64,000 nt of DNA from Actinomadura chibensis NBRC 106107 (GTDB lineage Bacteria; Actinomycetota; Actinomycetes; Streptosporangiales; Streptosporangiaceae). The stretch covers positions 62,001 through 126,000 of the forward strand of contig NZ_BCQP01000012.1 of NCBI RefSeq assembly GCF_001552135.1, in the 5' to 3' direction. This document shows, piece by piece, positions 36,505-46,421 of this stretch. The number at the start of each line of letters is the position of its first letter. The stretch's first letter is position 1. The notes below the pieces were generated by a model, which was not told the origin of the DNA, did no database searches, and was given only the letters and a program-made list of their open reading frames with translations. The position numbers were made by a program, and so were the translations under genes.

Positions 36505-37436
36505 AGCGTGCTCGCCAGCGGCCAGGTCGCGTTGGGGGTGACGATCGTGCCGGCCGTCCCGTCGAGGATCTCCACGCACTGGTCGAGCCGCCCGATCGCG
36601 GCCATGTCGCCGGTCCGCTCGACGAAGCTCGCCGCCGCCTCGACCTTCGGGCCCATCGACCCGGCGGGGAACTCCTCGGCGCGCAGCTCGTGCGGCGTCG
36701 TGTGGGTGATCTCCTCCTGGCGCGGCGTGCCGTAGTGGCGCATCACCCGGGGGACGTCGGTAAGGATCAGCAGGGCGTCCGCGTCCATGCTCTCGGCCAG
36801 GACGGACGCGGTGAGGTCCTTGTCGATCACCGCTTCGACGCCCTCCAGCCGCCCGACGTCGTTGCGGAACACCGGGATGCCGCCGCCGCCCGCGCACACC
36901 ACCACCGTGCCGAGCCGGACCAGCTCCCTGATCAGGCGCGTCTCGATCACCCGCTGCGGGCGCGGGGACGGCACGACGCGGCGCCAGAGCTCCCCGTCCT
37001 GGCGGACCGTCCAGCCGTACTCGGCGGCGAGCTTCTCCGCCTCCTCCCGCTCGTAGACCTGCCCGACGAACTTGGTCGGGTTCTCGAACGCCGGGTCCAC
37101 CGCGGACACCAGCGTCTGGTTGATCATGGCCATGACCTGGCGGCCGGGCAGCGCGTTCTGCAGCGCCTGCAGCATCCAGTAGCCGATCATGCCCTGGGTC
37201 TCGGCGCCGATCGTGTCCAGCGGGTACGGCCGGGTCAGGTTCGGGTCGTTGACGCTCTCCAGCGCCAGCACCCCGACCTGCGGGCCGTTCCCGTGCGTGA
37301 CGATCAGCTCGTGCCGCTCGGCGAGCGGCGCCAGCGCCCGCACCGCCCGGTCGACGTTGGCGCGCTGCAGGTCGGCGTCGGGCGTGTCGCCCCGCTCCAC
37401 CAGCGCGTTCCCACCGAGCGCGACGACGACGCGCAT
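36501..37436 (-). CDS. arcC: Carbamate kinase
   Basis: A 311-residue kinase: VVVALGGNALVERGD at the start, VTHGNGPQVG, VCAGGGGIPV, and DKDLTASVLAESMDADALLILTDV. It transfers phosphate from carbamoyl phosphate to ADP, the ATP-forming step of the arginine deiminase pathway. ATG 37436 is the start; the stop overlaps the permease GTG. Confidence 0.96.
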   Translation of the reverse strand: MRVVVALGGNALVERGDTPDADLQRANVDRAVRALAPLAERHELIVTHGNGPQVGVLALESVNDPNLTRPYPLDTIGAETQGMIGYWMLQALQNALPGRQVMAMINQTLVSAVDPAFENPTKFVGQVYEREEAEKLAAEYGWTVRQDGELWRRVVPSPRPQRVIETRLIRELVRLGTVVVCAGGGGIPVFRNDVGRLEGVEAVIDKDLTASVLAESMDADALLILTDVPRVMRHYGTPRQEEITHTTPHELRAEEFPAGSMGPKVEAAASFVERTGDMAAIGRLDQCVEILDGTAGTIVTPNATWPLASTL

Positions 37437-37468
37437 CCTGCCCCCTTCCCCTCCCGCGCTCCGGCCGG

Positions 37469-38470
37469 TCAGCCGAGCGTCGCGACCATGACCGCCTTGA
37501 TGGTGTGCATCCTGTTCTCCGCCTCGTCGAAGACGATGGAGGCGTCCGACTCGAACACCTCCTCGGTGACCTCCAGGGCGTCCAGGCCGGTCTTCTGGAA
37601 GATCTGCTCCCCCACGACCGTGTCCCGGTTGTGGAAGGCGGGGAGGCAGTGCATGAACTTCACGTCCGGGTTGCCGGTCGCGCGCATGACCTCGGCGTTG
37701 ACCTGGTACGGGCGGAGCAGCGCGATCCGCTCGTCCCACCGCTCGGCGGGCTCGCCCATCGACACCCACACGTCGGTGATCACGAAGTCGGCGCCGCGGA
37801 CGCCCTCGGCGACGTCCTCGGTGAACCGGAGGTCAGCGCCGGTCGCGGCCGCGACCTCGGCGGACGGCTTGACGACGCTCTCCTCGTCCGGCCAGAGGGC
37901 GCGCGGCGCGACGACGCGGACGTTCACGCCCGCCAGCGCGCCCGCCGCCACGTAGCTGTGGCCCATGTTGTTGCGCGCGTCGCCGAGGTAGGCGAACGTG
38001 ACGCCGTCCAACGTCCCGCCGCTGTGCTCGCGCATGGTGAGCAGGTCGGCGAGCATCTGCGTCGGGTGCCACTCGTCCGTCAGGCCGTTCCACACCGGGA
38101 CGCCCGCGTACGCCGCCAGTTCCTCCACGAGCTTCTGGCTCGACCCCCGGTACTCGATGCCGTCGAACATGCGGCCGAGGACGCGGGCCGTGTCCTTCAT
38201 CGACTCCTTGTGGCCGATCTGCGTGCCGCTCGGGTCGAGGTAGGTGACGTGGGCGCCCTGGTCGTGCGCGGCGACCTCGAACGCGCAGCGCGTCCTGGTG
38301 GAGGTCTTCTCGAAGATCAGCGCGATGTTCCGGCCGGTCAGCGCCGGGACCTCGGTGCCGCCGCGCTTGGCGGCCTTCAGGTCGGCGGCGAGGTCGAGCA
38401 GGGCCCCGAACTCCCCCGGCGTGAAGTCGAGCTCCCTGATGAAGCTGCGCCCGCGAAGGTCGAACGCCAT
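37469..38470 (-). CDS. arcB: Catabolic ornithine carbamoyltransferase
   Basis: A 333-residue enzyme with carbamoyl-phosphate motif FEKTSTRTR and HPTQ, and ornithine site HCLP. The long, catabolic-type fold ([28 protein letters not shown]) matches ArcB. It converts citrulline and phosphate to ornithine and carbamoyl phosphate. ATG 38470 has GAGGAG 6 bases upstream; ATG 38488 is an in-frame alternative. Confidence 0.96.
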   Translation of the reverse strand: MAFDLRGRSFIRELDFTPGEFGALLDLAADLKAAKRGGTEVPALTGRNIALIFEKTSTRTRCAFEVAAHDQGAHVTYLDPSGTQIGHKESMKDTARVLGRMFDGIEYRGSSQKLVEELAAYAGVPVWNGLTDEWHPTQMLADLLTMREHSGGTLDGVTFAYLGDARNNMGHSYVAAGALAGVNVRVVAPRALWPDEESVVKPSAEVAAATGADLRFTEDVAEGVRGADFVITDVWVSMGEPAERWDERIALLRPYQVNAEVMRATGNPDVKFMHCLPAFHNRDTVVGEQIFQKTGLDALEVTEEVFESDASIVFDEAENRMHTIKAVMVATLG

Positions 38471-38506
38471 CGTCCACTCCTCAGTCATGCGGGAATCGTC
38501 CCGCGG

Positions 38507-39748
38507 TCAGGCGTCCCGTTCGAGCGGGCAGGTCATGCAGCGGGGCCCGCCGCGCCCCCGGCCGAGCTCGCTGCCCCGGATCGTGATGACCTCGATCCCG
38601 TTGCGGGCCAGGTGGTCGATGCTGGTCGCGTTGCGCTCGTAGGCGACGACGACGCCGGGCGAGACGGCGAGGACGTTGGCGCCGTCGTCCCACTGCTCGC
38701 GCTCGGCGGAGAACACGTCCTGCGTCGGGACGAGCACCTTGACGTCGTCCAGGCCGAGGGCCGCCGCGATGACGCGGTGCATGTCCTCCGGCGGATGGTC
38801 GGTGATCTTCAGTTCCTTCTCGGTGTCGCCCGGCTCGACGGTGTGCGACGGCAGCATCCCCATCCCCGCGTACTTGGTGAACACGCCGTGGTCGACCATG
38901 GTCATCACGGTGTCGAGGTGCATGAACGCCCGCTTCTGCGGCATCCGCAGCGCCACGATCTTCTGGCACGACCCGGCGGCGAACAACGACTGGGCGAGCA
39001 TCTCGACCGCCTGCGGCTGCGTCCGCTCGCTCATCCCGACCAGCACCGCCCCGTCGCCGATCACGAGGACGTCGCCGCCCTCCAGCGTCGCCGGGGCCAT
39101 CGCCGTCCCGCTGTTCCACACGTGGAACCCGCCCGCCTCCGGCCTGCCGTACCCGGACGCGAACAGCGGGTGCCAGCGGTAGATCGCCTCCATGTTCACG
39201 GTCTCGCGCATCCGCGCCTTCATGCGCATCGTGTTGATCGAGACGCCGTCGTAGATCCAGCAGGACGTGTCCCGCGTGAACAGGTGGTTGGGCAGCGGCG
39301 TGAGGACGAACCCGTCCGTCCCGATGGAGTGGAACGCGATGGACGCGGGCTCCTCCATCCGCTCCAGCATCTCCCGCTTGGTGATGCCGCCGATCAGGAA
39401 CGCGGCCAGCTCGTCGACCTCCATGGCGTCGAAGCAATTGCGGATCGCGTCGGTGGCGAGCGGCCCGTACCAGTGCGGGTCGACGACCGCGTCGAGGACG
39501 TGCTTGCGCGCCTCCGGGATCCCGATCGTCTCGCGCAGCAGGTCCAGCAGCAGGTACGTGCGGACGCCCTGGGCGCGCAGGACGTCCTCGAACTCCTCGT
39601 GCTCCTCCACCGCCCGCCGCACCCACAGGACGTCGTCGAACAGCAGCCCGGCGGCGTTGGACGGGGTGAGCCGCTTCAGCGACAGCTCGGGCCGGTGGAT
39701 CAGGACCCCGCGCAGCCGCCCGACCTCCGAACCGACATGGAACGGCAT
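38507..39748 (-). CDS. arcA: Arginine deiminase
   Basis: A 413-residue enzyme. Catalytic residues are visible: His and Asp in [10 protein letters not shown], Glu in the EGGD loop, and the nucleophile Cys404 in [11 protein letters not shown]. It hydrolyses arginine to citrulline and ammonia, the first step of the pathway. ATG 39748 has GGAGGAGG upstream. It is the first gene of the operon and is divergent from the ABC transporter, 198 bases away. Confidence 0.97.
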   Translation of the reverse strand: MPFHVGSEVGRLRGVLIHRPELSLKRLTPSNAAGLLFDDVLWVRRAVEEHEEFEDVLRAQGVRTYLLLDLLRETIGIPEARKHVLDAVVDPHWYGPLATDAIRNCFDAMEVDELAAFLIGGITKREMLERMEEPASIAFHSIGTDGFVLTPLPNHLFTRDTSCWIYDGVSINTMRMKARMRETVNMEAIYRWHPLFASGYGRPEAGGFHVWNSGTAMAPATLEGGDVLVIGDGAVLVGMSERTQPQAVEMLAQSLFAAGSCQKIVALRMPQKRAFMHLDTVMTMVDHGVFTKYAGMGMLPSHTVEPGDTEKELKITDHPPEDMHRVIAAALGLDDVKVLVPTQDVFSAEREQWDDGANVLAVSPGVVVAYERNATSIDHLARNGIEVITIRGSELGRGRGGPRCMTCPLERDA

Positions 39749-39933
39749 CCCCCACCTCCTCCGGCGCGGCCACGGCGCCGCACCGCCCCGGCCGCCGGGA
39801 CGGGCCCGGCGACACGGCGGGAATTCCCCCCGCTCAGGCGGGCGAAACTAGATCCACTTCAGCCCCGTGGCTTTGCCCGGCCTTTCCCGGCCGCCGCGGC
39901 GGTGCCGGGGGCCGGGCCCGCCCGCCCCGGATC

Positions 39934-39939
39934 TAGACT
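39934..39939 (+). promoter_or_regulatory. -10 element TAGACT for a leaderless ABC-transporter transcript
   Basis: TAGACT, 7 bases, then ATG at 39947. The same TAGACTCG start context occurs at polX (43613). Confidence 0.5.
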
Positions 39940-39946
39940 CGTCGGC

Positions 39947-40885
39947 ATGACACCCCCCGGAGACGGCGCTGTCGAGCTGCACCGGCTCGTGAAGCGCTAC
40001 GCCGCGGCGGGCGGCGAACGCCGGGCCGTGGACGGCCTCTCGCTCAGCGCCGCCCGGGGCGCGGTCACCGCGCTGCTCGGCCCGAACGGCGCGGGCAAGA
40101 CGACCACGATCGAGATCTGCGAGGGGTTCCGGCGGGCCGACTCGGGGACCGTCCGCGTCCTCGGCCTGGACCCCGCCGCCGACGGGCGGGCGCTCAAGCC
40201 GCGGGTCGGCGTGATGCCGCAGTCCGGAGGCGTGCCGGGCACAGCGCGCGCGGGCGAGTTCCTCCGGCTCGTCGCGTCGTTCCACGCCTCCCCGCTCGAC
40301 CCCGCCGCGCTGCTGGATCGGCTCGGCCTCACCGAGCACACCCGCACCCCGTACCGGCGCATGTCGGGCGGGCAGCAGCAGCGCCTGTCGCTGGCCGTCG
40401 CCGTGGTCGGACGCCCCGAGCTGGTCTTCCTCGACGAGCCCACCACCGGCCTCGACCCGCAGGCCAGGCACGCCGCCTGGGAGCTGGTCGAGGAGCTGCG
40501 CGCAGCCGGGGTGTCGGTGGTGCTGACCACGCACAACATGGACGAGGCCGAGCGCCTGTCCGACCACGTGGTGATCGTCGACCACGGCAAGGTCGTCGCC
40601 GAGGGCGCGCCCGAGGAGCTGACGGGCGCGGAGCGGCAGCTGCGGTTCCGGGCTCGGCCCGGGCTCGGGCTGGAGGAGCTGCTGTCGGCGCTGCCCGCGG
40701 GGAGCGCGGCGAAGGAGTCGCCCGCCGGGCACTACCTCATCGAGGCGGACGTCGACCCCGGCCTCCTCGCCACCGTCACCGCCTGGTGCGCGTCCCACGG
40801 CGTCCTCACCGAGGACCTGCGGATCGAGCGCCGCACCCTGGAGGACGTCTTCCTCGAACTGACCGGACGGGAGCTGCGCCCGTGA
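39947..40885 (+). CDS. ABC-2 transporter ATPase
   Basis: A 312-residue ATPase: Walker A GPNGAGKTTT, signature MSGGQQQRLSLA, Walker B LVFLDEPTTGLDPQ, then a C-terminal accessory region. It pairs with the permease that overlaps its stop by GTGA. In M. tuberculosis the homologous pair (Rv1457c-Rv1458c) lies between sufR and a ctaA-like gene; the job there is unknown but conserved. It is not clearly a drug exporter. Confidence 0.92.
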   Translation: MTPPGDGAVELHRLVKRYAAAGGERRAVDGLSLSAARGAVTALLGPNGAGKTTTIEICEGFRRADSGTVRVLGLDPAADGRALKPRVGVMPQSGGVPGTARAGEFLRLVASFHASPLDPAALLDRLGLTEHTRTPYRRMSGGQQQRLSLAVAVVGRPELVFLDEPTTGLDPQARHAAWELVEELRAAGVSVVLTTHNMDEAERLSDHVVIVDHGKVVAEGAPEELTGAERQLRFRARPGLGLEELLSALPAGSAAKESPAGHYLIEADVDPGLLATVTAWCASHGVLTEDLRIERRTLEDVFLELTGRELRP

Positions 40886-41652
40886 CCGCCCCGCTCGACC
40901 TGTCCCCCGCGCCGGGGGCCGCGCCGCTGCCGCGGATGATCCTGTCCCAGGCGGCCTACGAGGTGCGCGCCGTGCTGCGCAACGGCGAGCAGCTGCTGCT
41001 GACGCTGATCATCCCGGTGGTGCTGCTCACCCTGTTCAGCGCCACGTCCCTGCTCGACCTCGGGCCGGGCGACCGGGTCGACTTCCTCGCGCCGGGCGTC
41101 CTCGCGCTCGCGGTGATGTCCACGGCGTTCACCGGGCAGGCGATCGGGACGGGCTTCGAACGCCGGTACGGCGTCCTGAAGCGGCTCGGCGCCACGCCGC
41201 TGCCGCGCGGCGGGCTGATCGCCGCGAAGACGCTCAGCGTGCTCGCCGTCGAGACGGTGCAGGCCGCGGTGATCTGCGCGGTGGCGCTGGCGCTCGGCTG
41301 GCACCCGCACGGCGACCCGGGGTCGGTGCTGCTCCTGCTGCTGCTCGGCACGGCCGCGTTCAGCGGGTTCGGGCTGCTGATGGCGGGCACGCTCCGGGCG
41401 GAGGCGACCCTCGCCGCCGCGAACCTCGTCTACATCCTGCTGCTCGCGGTGGGCGGCGTCGTCTTCCCGCTGGACAAGTTCCCCGGCGGGGTGCGGGACG
41501 CCCTGGAGCTGCTGCCCATCTCCGCGCTGGCCGAGGGGCTGCGGGACGTCCTGCGGGACGGCGCGGCCCTGCCGGGCACGCCGATGCTCGTCCTCGCGGT
41601 GTGGGCCGCCGCGGGCCTCGCCCTCGCCGCCAGGTTCTTCAAATGGGAGTGA
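40882..41652 (+). CDS. ABC-2 transporter permease
   Basis: A 256-residue permease with six membrane helices and the ABC-2 motifs GFERRYGVLKRLGATPLPR and LPISALAEGLRD. It is the partner of the preceding ATPase (GTGA overlap). The substrate is unknown. The conserved neighbourhood with suf and cta genes suggests a role in respiratory-complex assembly, which is inference. Confidence 0.9.
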   Translation: MTAPLDLSPAPGAAPLPRMILSQAAYEVRAVLRNGEQLLLTLIIPVVLLTLFSATSLLDLGPGDRVDFLAPGVLALAVMSTAFTGQAIGTGFERRYGVLKRLGATPLPRGGLIAAKTLSVLAVETVQAAVICAVALALGWHPHGDPGSVLLLLLLGTAAFSGFGLLMAGTLRAEATLAAANLVYILLLAVGGVVFPLDKFPGGVRDALELLPISALAEGLRDVLRDGAALPGTPMLVLAVWAAAGLALAARFFKWE

Positions 41653-41664
41653 CGGGGGTGGCGG

Positions 41665-42609
41665 ATGGCGTCCGCTGAGGCGCCGGGCTCGTACGGGGGC
41701 GCGTCCCGGGCGGCGGGCCGCGCCCGCGCCCGCGCGCTGTCGCTCGGATCGGTGCCGCCGCCCGCGCTGATCCTGCTCGGCATCATCTCGCTGCAGGTCG
41801 GGGCGGGCCTCGCCAAGCACCTGTTCGACCGGCTGCCGCCGAGCGCCATCGTCTTGATGCGGCTGCTGACCTCGGCGGTCGTCCTCGGGTTCCTCGCCCG
41901 GCGGGCGCTGCGGACGGTGCTGCGCGACCACTCCCGCTCCAGCCTCGCCATCGCCGCCGGGTTCGGGCTGGCGCTGGCGCTGATGAACTTCTCGATCTAC
42001 CAGTCGTTCGCGCGGATCCCGCTCGGCGTCGCGGTGACGATCGAGTTCCTCGGGCCGCTGACGGTGTCGATCGTCGCGTCCCGGCGGCCGCGGGACGCGC
42101 TGTGGGTCGTCCTCGCCGGGGCGGGCGTCGTGATGCTGGCGCGCGGCGGCTCCGGCGGCCTCGACCCGGTCGGCATCGCGTTCGCGCTCCTCGCCGGGAC
42201 GTGCTGGGCCGGGTACATCCTGCTCACCGCCGCGACCGGCAAGCGGTTCTCCGGCTCTACCGGCCTCGCGGTCGCGAGCGTCGTCGGGACGGTCGCGATC
42301 CTGCCGCTCGGCGTCGCGTCCGCCGGGACGGCGCTGCTCGACCCGCGCCTGGTCCTGGTCGGCGTCGGCGTCGGGCTGCTGTCGTCGGTGATCCCGTACT
42401 CGCTGGAGCTGGAGGCGCTGCGGCGGATGCCCGCGCGGGTGTTCGGCGTCCTGATGAGCCTGGAGCCCGCCGTCGCCGCGCTGGTCGGGCTGGCGCTGCT
42501 CGGCGAGGTCCTCACCGGACGGCAGTGGGTCGCGATCTGCTGCGTCATCGTCGCCTGCGCCGGGGCGACCCGCGGCCAGAAGAACCCTCCAGAGGCCCCC
42601 GAGGCATGA
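41665..42609 (+). CDS. EamA-family transporter (RhtA-like)
   Basis: A 314-residue protein with ten membrane helices in two EamA repeats (about residues 33-165 and 180-305). The motif IPLGVAVTIEFLGPL, and the C-terminal repeat SLEPAVAALVGLALLGE, are typical of threonine/homoserine exporters of the RhtA branch. The export substrate is unknown. The ATG lies 12 bases after the permease stop. Confidence 0.88.
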   Translation: MASAEAPGSYGGASRAAGRARARALSLGSVPPPALILLGIISLQVGAGLAKHLFDRLPPSAIVLMRLLTSAVVLGFLARRALRTVLRDHSRSSLAIAAGFGLALALMNFSIYQSFARIPLGVAVTIEFLGPLTVSIVASRRPRDALWVVLAGAGVVMLARGGSGGLDPVGIAFALLAGTCWAGYILLTAATGKRFSGSTGLAVASVVGTVAILPLGVASAGTALLDPRLVLVGVGVGLLSSVIPYSLELEALRRMPARVFGVLMSLEPAVAALVGLALLGEVLTGRQWVAICCVIVACAGATRGQKNPPEAPEA

Positions 42610-42727
42610 CGCCGGTGGGCCCGTACCGGCGGGCGGCGTCGGCGCCGCGGACGGGCGCGGTGGCGGGGTGTCGGCGCGGCGTGGAAGGATCGGAGGCGTA
42701 GCGATCGTCCAGCGGAGGGGAGCAGCC

Positions 42728-43564
42728 GTGGCCGGCCGGAGCGAGGAGCAGGGGATGCCGCCCGAGTTCTTCGAGGCGGGGTCGCCGTCGTTCGTCGACC
42801 TGCTGCGCCTCCACTCCCCCGAGCTGCTGCCGGTGAACCGGGTGCCGGACGGCGACGTGCCCGAGCTGCCGCACGGGACGACCGTCCTCGCGCTCACGTT
42901 CCCCGGCGGCGTCATGATGGCGGGCGACCGGCGCGCCACCCAGGGCAACCGCATCGCCTACCGCGAGCTCGACAAGGTGCAGCGCGGCGACGAGTACTCA
43001 GCCGTCGCGTTCGCCGGGACGGTCGGGCTGGCGCTGGAGATGGTCCGGCTGTTCCAGGTGGAGCTGGAGCACTACGAGAAGATGGAGACCGTCCCGCTGT
43101 CGCTGCCGGGCAAGGCCCGCAGGCTCGGCGCGGTCATCCAGGCGAACCTCGCGCAGGCGCTGCAGGGGCTCGCGGTCGTCCCGCTGCTCGCCGGGTACGA
43201 CCCCGACGCCGACGAGGGACGCATCTACACCTACGACATCACCGGCGCCCCGCAGGAGGCCCGCCACTTCCACGCGGACGGCTCCGGCTCCCCCTACGCG
43301 GCGGGCGCGCTGAAGAAGCTGTACCGCACCGACCTGTCCCTGGAGGACGCGGCGACGGTCTGCGTCCAGGCCCTGTACGACGCGGCCGACGACGACACCG
43401 CGACGGGCGGCCCGGACCCGGCGCGCCGCATCTACCCGACGATCGCCGTCGTCACCGCCGACGGCTACCGGCGGCTGCCCGACGAGCAGGTGTCCGCGAT
43501 CGCCGACGAGGTCCTGCGGGCCCGCCTGGACGCCCCGAACGGCCCGGTCGCGCCGCTGCGCTGA
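42728..43564 (+). CDS. prcB: Proteasome subunit beta, stand-alone copy
   Basis: A 278-residue precursor with a 50-residue propeptide ending in LPHG, so mature Thr1 is residue 51 (TTVLAL). Asp17 (residue 67, GDRRAT) and Lys33 (residue 83, ELDKVQ) are both present, as are GSGS and DDDTATGGPD, so it should be catalytically competent. Normally prcB sits in the dop-pup-prcB-prcA locus; no prcA, pup, mpa or pafA is here. GTG 42728 has GGAGGGGAG upstream. It may be a second beta subunit that assembles with PrcA elsewhere. Confidence 0.93.
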   Translation: MAGRSEEQGMPPEFFEAGSPSFVDLLRLHSPELLPVNRVPDGDVPELPHGTTVLALTFPGGVMMAGDRRATQGNRIAYRELDKVQRGDEYSAVAFAGTVGLALEMVRLFQVELEHYEKMETVPLSLPGKARRLGAVIQANLAQALQGLAVVPLLAGYDPDADEGRIYTYDITGAPQEARHFHADGSGSPYAAGALKKLYRTDLSLEDAATVCVQALYDAADDDTATGGPDPARRIYPTIAVVTADGYRRLPDEQVSAIADEVLRARLDAPNGPVAPLR

Positions 43565-43612
43565 GCCGCACCGGGGGGCCGCGCCGGGCCGGGGAGTGTC
43601 GTACCCGGCTCC

Positions 43613-43618
43613 TAGACT
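43613..43618 (+). promoter_or_regulatory. -10 element TAGACT for a leaderless polX transcript
   Basis: TAGACT is followed by 7 bases and ATG 43626, identical in layout to the site at 39934. Confidence 0.5.
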
Positions 43619-43625
43619 CGAAGGC

Positions 43626-45344
43626 ATGGCACGGGCGAACGACGAGGCTGCGGCCCTCATCCAGGAACTGGCCGACCTGCTGTCCATCACCGGCGGCGAC
43701 GCGTTCAAGATCAGGGCGTACGAGAAGGCCGCGCGGGCGATCGCGGGCCATCCCGGCGACGTCTCCGAGCTCGACCTCGCCGGGCTGCGCAAGATCCCCG
43801 CGGTGGGCGAGGCGATCGCGAAGAAGGTCCTCGACTACACGAGCACCGGGACGATCCGCCAGGTCGAGGAGCTGCGCACGCAGATCCCCGCCGGGGTGCG
43901 GGCGCTGACCGCCATCCCCACCCTCGGCCCGAAGAAGGCCCTCACCGTCTACGAGGAGCTCGGCATCTCCTCCGTGGACGACCTCGCCGCCGCGATCAAG
44001 GAGGGGCGGCTGCGCGGCCTGAAGGGCTTCGGCGCCAAGACCGAGGAGAACATCCTGCACGGCATCGAGCTGATGCGCAGCTCGGGCGAGCGCGTCCTGC
44101 TCGACGCCGCCGCGGGCGTCGCCGACGAGGTGGTCGCCGTGCTCTCCGGGCTGCCGGAGGTCGAGCGGTGCGAGCACGCGGGCTCGCTGCGCCGGATGCG
44201 GGAGACGATCGGCGACGTGGACGTCCTCGCCGCGTCCCGCGACCCGAAACCGGTCATGGCGGCGTTCACGGCGCTGCCGTTCGTCGCGGAGGTCGTCGCG
44301 AGCGGCGAGAAGAAGACGTCGATCCGCACCGCGAAGGGACTCCAGGTCGACCTGCGGGTCGTCCCGCCCGAGTCGTGGGGCGCGGCGCTGCAGTACTTCA
44401 CCGGCTCGCAGGCGCACAACATCCGCACCCGCGAGATCGCGGTGAAGGCGGGGCTCAAGCTGTCCGAGTACGGCCTGTTCGAGGCCGAGTCGGACGAGCT
44501 GATCGTCTCGGCGACCGAGGAGGAGGTCTACGAGCGGCTCGGCCTGCCCTGGATCCACCCGGCCCTCCGCGAGGACACCGGCGAGATCGAGGCCGCCCTC
44601 AGGGACGACCTGCCCCGCCTCGTCACCGTCGACGACCTGCGCGGCGACCTGCACAGCCACACCGACCTCACCGACGGCGTCGCCTCCCTCGCCGACATGG
44701 TCGCCGCCGCGCGCGCCCGCGGCCTGGAGTACTACGCGATCACCGACCACGCGCCCGACCTCGTGATGCAGCGCATGACGGACGAGAAGATGCTCGCCCA
44801 GCGCGCCCAGGTCGCCGAGCTGCAGAAGGAGTACCGCGACCTCACGCTCCTGCACGGCACCGAGCTGAACATCGGCCCGGAGGGCGGCGTCGACTGGGAC
44901 GCCGACTTCCTCTCCGGCTTCGACGTGTGCGTCGCATCCATCCACTCGCACTTCACGCAGGACCAGGAGACCATGACGCGGCGGCTCGTCCGCGCCTGCG
45001 AGAACCCGCACGTCCACGTCATCGGACATCCGACGGCCCGCAGCATCGGCCGCCGCCCGCCGGTCGACGCCGACTGGGACGAGGTGTTCCGCGCCGCCGC
45101 CCGCACCGGCACCGCGATGGAGATCGACTCGTTCCCCGACCGGCTCGACCTGCCCGCCGACCTGATCCGCCGCGCGAAGCGGTTCGGCGTGAAGTTCTCG
45201 GTCGACACCGACGCGCACTCGCTCGGGCACCACCGCAACATCCGCTACGGCGTCGGCACCGCGCAGCGCGGCTGGCTGACCCCCGACGACGTGATCAACA
45301 CCTGGCCGCTCGACCGCCTCCGCGCGTTCCTCAAGAAGCGCTGA
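43626..45344 (+). CDS. polX: DNA polymerase X family with PHP exonuclease domain
   Basis: A 572-residue repair enzyme. Residues 1-150 hold helix-hairpin-helix motifs (IPAVGEAIAKKV; IPTLGPKKAL; LKGFGAKTEENIL), residues 155-320 a polymerase beta-like nucleotidyltransferase (GSLRRMRETIGDVDVL with Asp pair), and 330-572 a PHP metal domain (DLHSHTDLTDG, HTP-like ITDHAP, HPT, DTDAHS). It fills gaps and removes 3' ends in base excision repair. It is unlinked to its neighbours by function. Confidence 0.95.
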   Translation: MARANDEAAALIQELADLLSITGGDAFKIRAYEKAARAIAGHPGDVSELDLAGLRKIPAVGEAIAKKVLDYTSTGTIRQVEELRTQIPAGVRALTAIPTLGPKKALTVYEELGISSVDDLAAAIKEGRLRGLKGFGAKTEENILHGIELMRSSGERVLLDAAAGVADEVVAVLSGLPEVERCEHAGSLRRMRETIGDVDVLAASRDPKPVMAAFTALPFVAEVVASGEKKTSIRTAKGLQVDLRVVPPESWGAALQYFTGSQAHNIRTREIAVKAGLKLSEYGLFEAESDELIVSATEEEVYERLGLPWIHPALREDTGEIEAALRDDLPRLVTVDDLRGDLHSHTDLTDGVASLADMVAAARARGLEYYAITDHAPDLVMQRMTDEKMLAQRAQVAELQKEYRDLTLLHGTELNIGPEGGVDWDADFLSGFDVCVASIHSHFTQDQETMTRRLVRACENPHVHVIGHPTARSIGRRPPVDADWDEVFRAAARTGTAMEIDSFPDRLDLPADLIRRAKRFGVKFSVDTDAHSLGHHRNIRYGVGTAQRGWLTPDDVINTWPLDRLRAFLKKR

Positions 45345-45354
45345 GCGAGGGGCG

Positions 45355-46356
45355 TCAGGCGGGCTGCGGGGCCTCCGCCTGCGCGGGCTCCGGCGCGGGC
45401 GCGGCGCCGTCGGCGACCGGCGCCGGTCCCCGGTCGCGGAGGGCGAAGAAGAGCCGGAACGCCGTGATCCACATCAGCACCGCGCCGAGCATGTGCAGCA
45501 GCACGAGGCCCTCGGGGACGCCGAGCGCGTACTGGATGTAGCCGATCGCGCCCTGGACCACGATGATCGCGGCCAGCTCGTGCGCGCGGCGGCGCGCCGC
45601 CGCCGGGGCGCCGGTCCGGTGCAGGACGAGGATTGCGACCAGCGTCAGCCCGATCGTGACCCAGGCCAGCTCGCCGTGGACGCGGGCGACGTCGGTGATG
45701 TCGAAGCCGTACCGGCGGGACTCGGCGTCCCCCGCGTGCGGCCCGGTGCCGGTGACGACGGTGCCCGCGACGAGCACCGCCGCGCACGACACGAGCAGCG
45801 CGGCGGCGAGGCGGCGCGTCCACGGCCCGGCGAGCGGGCGCGGCGGCGCGTCGCCCTCCCCCGCGCGGACCCACAGCGCCACGCAGAAGACCAGCAGCGC
45901 GGGCGAGACCAGGAAGTGCAGCGACACGGCCGCCGGGTGGAGCTTCGTCAGGACGACGATCCCGCCGATGACCGCCTGCGCGACCACGCTCATGGGCTGC
46001 GCCAGCGCCCACCACACGAGGTCCTTCCGGCGGGGGCGCAGCCGCAGCGCGGCGACGAACACGAGCACCCCGACGCCCAGCACCACGAACGTGATCAGCC
46101 GGTTGCCGAACTCGATCGACATGTTGAGCCAGTGGTGCTCGGGGTCGTGCGTCGGGACGAGGCTGTCGCCGGAGCAGCGCGGCCAGTCGGGGCAGCCGAG
46201 CCCGGACTTGGTCACCCGCACGGCGCCCCCGCTGACGACGATCACCACGTTGCCGAGGACGCCGAGGAGCGCGAGCAGCCGCAGCGACCCGGCGGTCGGG
46301 CGCCACACGGCGTCCCGGGTCCGGGTCAGGAGGGAGGAGGTCCGACGCTCTGCCAC
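45355..46356 (-). CDS. ctaA: Heme A synthase (COX15/CtaA)
   Basis: A 333-residue membrane protein with eight helices in two pseudo-repeats. Heme ligands and signature residues include GGAVRVTKSGLGCPDWPRC, EFGNRL, HFLVSP, RVHGELAW and HMLGAV. It oxidises heme O to heme A for cytochrome aa3 oxidase. The tail is Pro/Ala-rich. GTG 46356 follows a leaderless -10 (TACGAT, 7 bases). It is convergent with polX, only 10 bases apart. Confidence 0.94.
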   Translation of the reverse strand: MAERRTSSLLTRTRDAVWRPTAGSLRLLALLGVLGNVVIVVSGGAVRVTKSGLGCPDWPRCSGDSLVPTHDPEHHWLNMSIEFGNRLITFVVLGVGVLVFVAALRLRPRRKDLVWWALAQPMSVVAQAVIGGIVVLTKLHPAAVSLHFLVSPALLVFCVALWVRAGEGDAPPRPLAGPWTRRLAAALLVSCAAVLVAGTVVTGTGPHAGDAESRRYGFDITDVARVHGELAWVTIGLTLVAILVLHRTGAPAAARRRAHELAAIIVVQGAIGYIQYALGVPEGLVLLHMLGAVLMWITAFRLFFALRDRGPAPVADGAAPAPEPAQAEAPQPA

Positions 46357-46363
46357 GGCACCA

Positions 46364-46369
46364 ATCGTA
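46364..46369 (-). promoter_or_regulatory. -10 element TACGAT for a leaderless ctaA transcript
   Basis: On the minus strand TACGAT is followed by 7 bases and the GTG start at 46356. Confidence 0.5.
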
Positions 46370-46421
46370 TGGCCGCCCCGCCGCACCCCCGCTCCGCCCC
46401 CCGCCGAGCGCCCGGGCCCGG

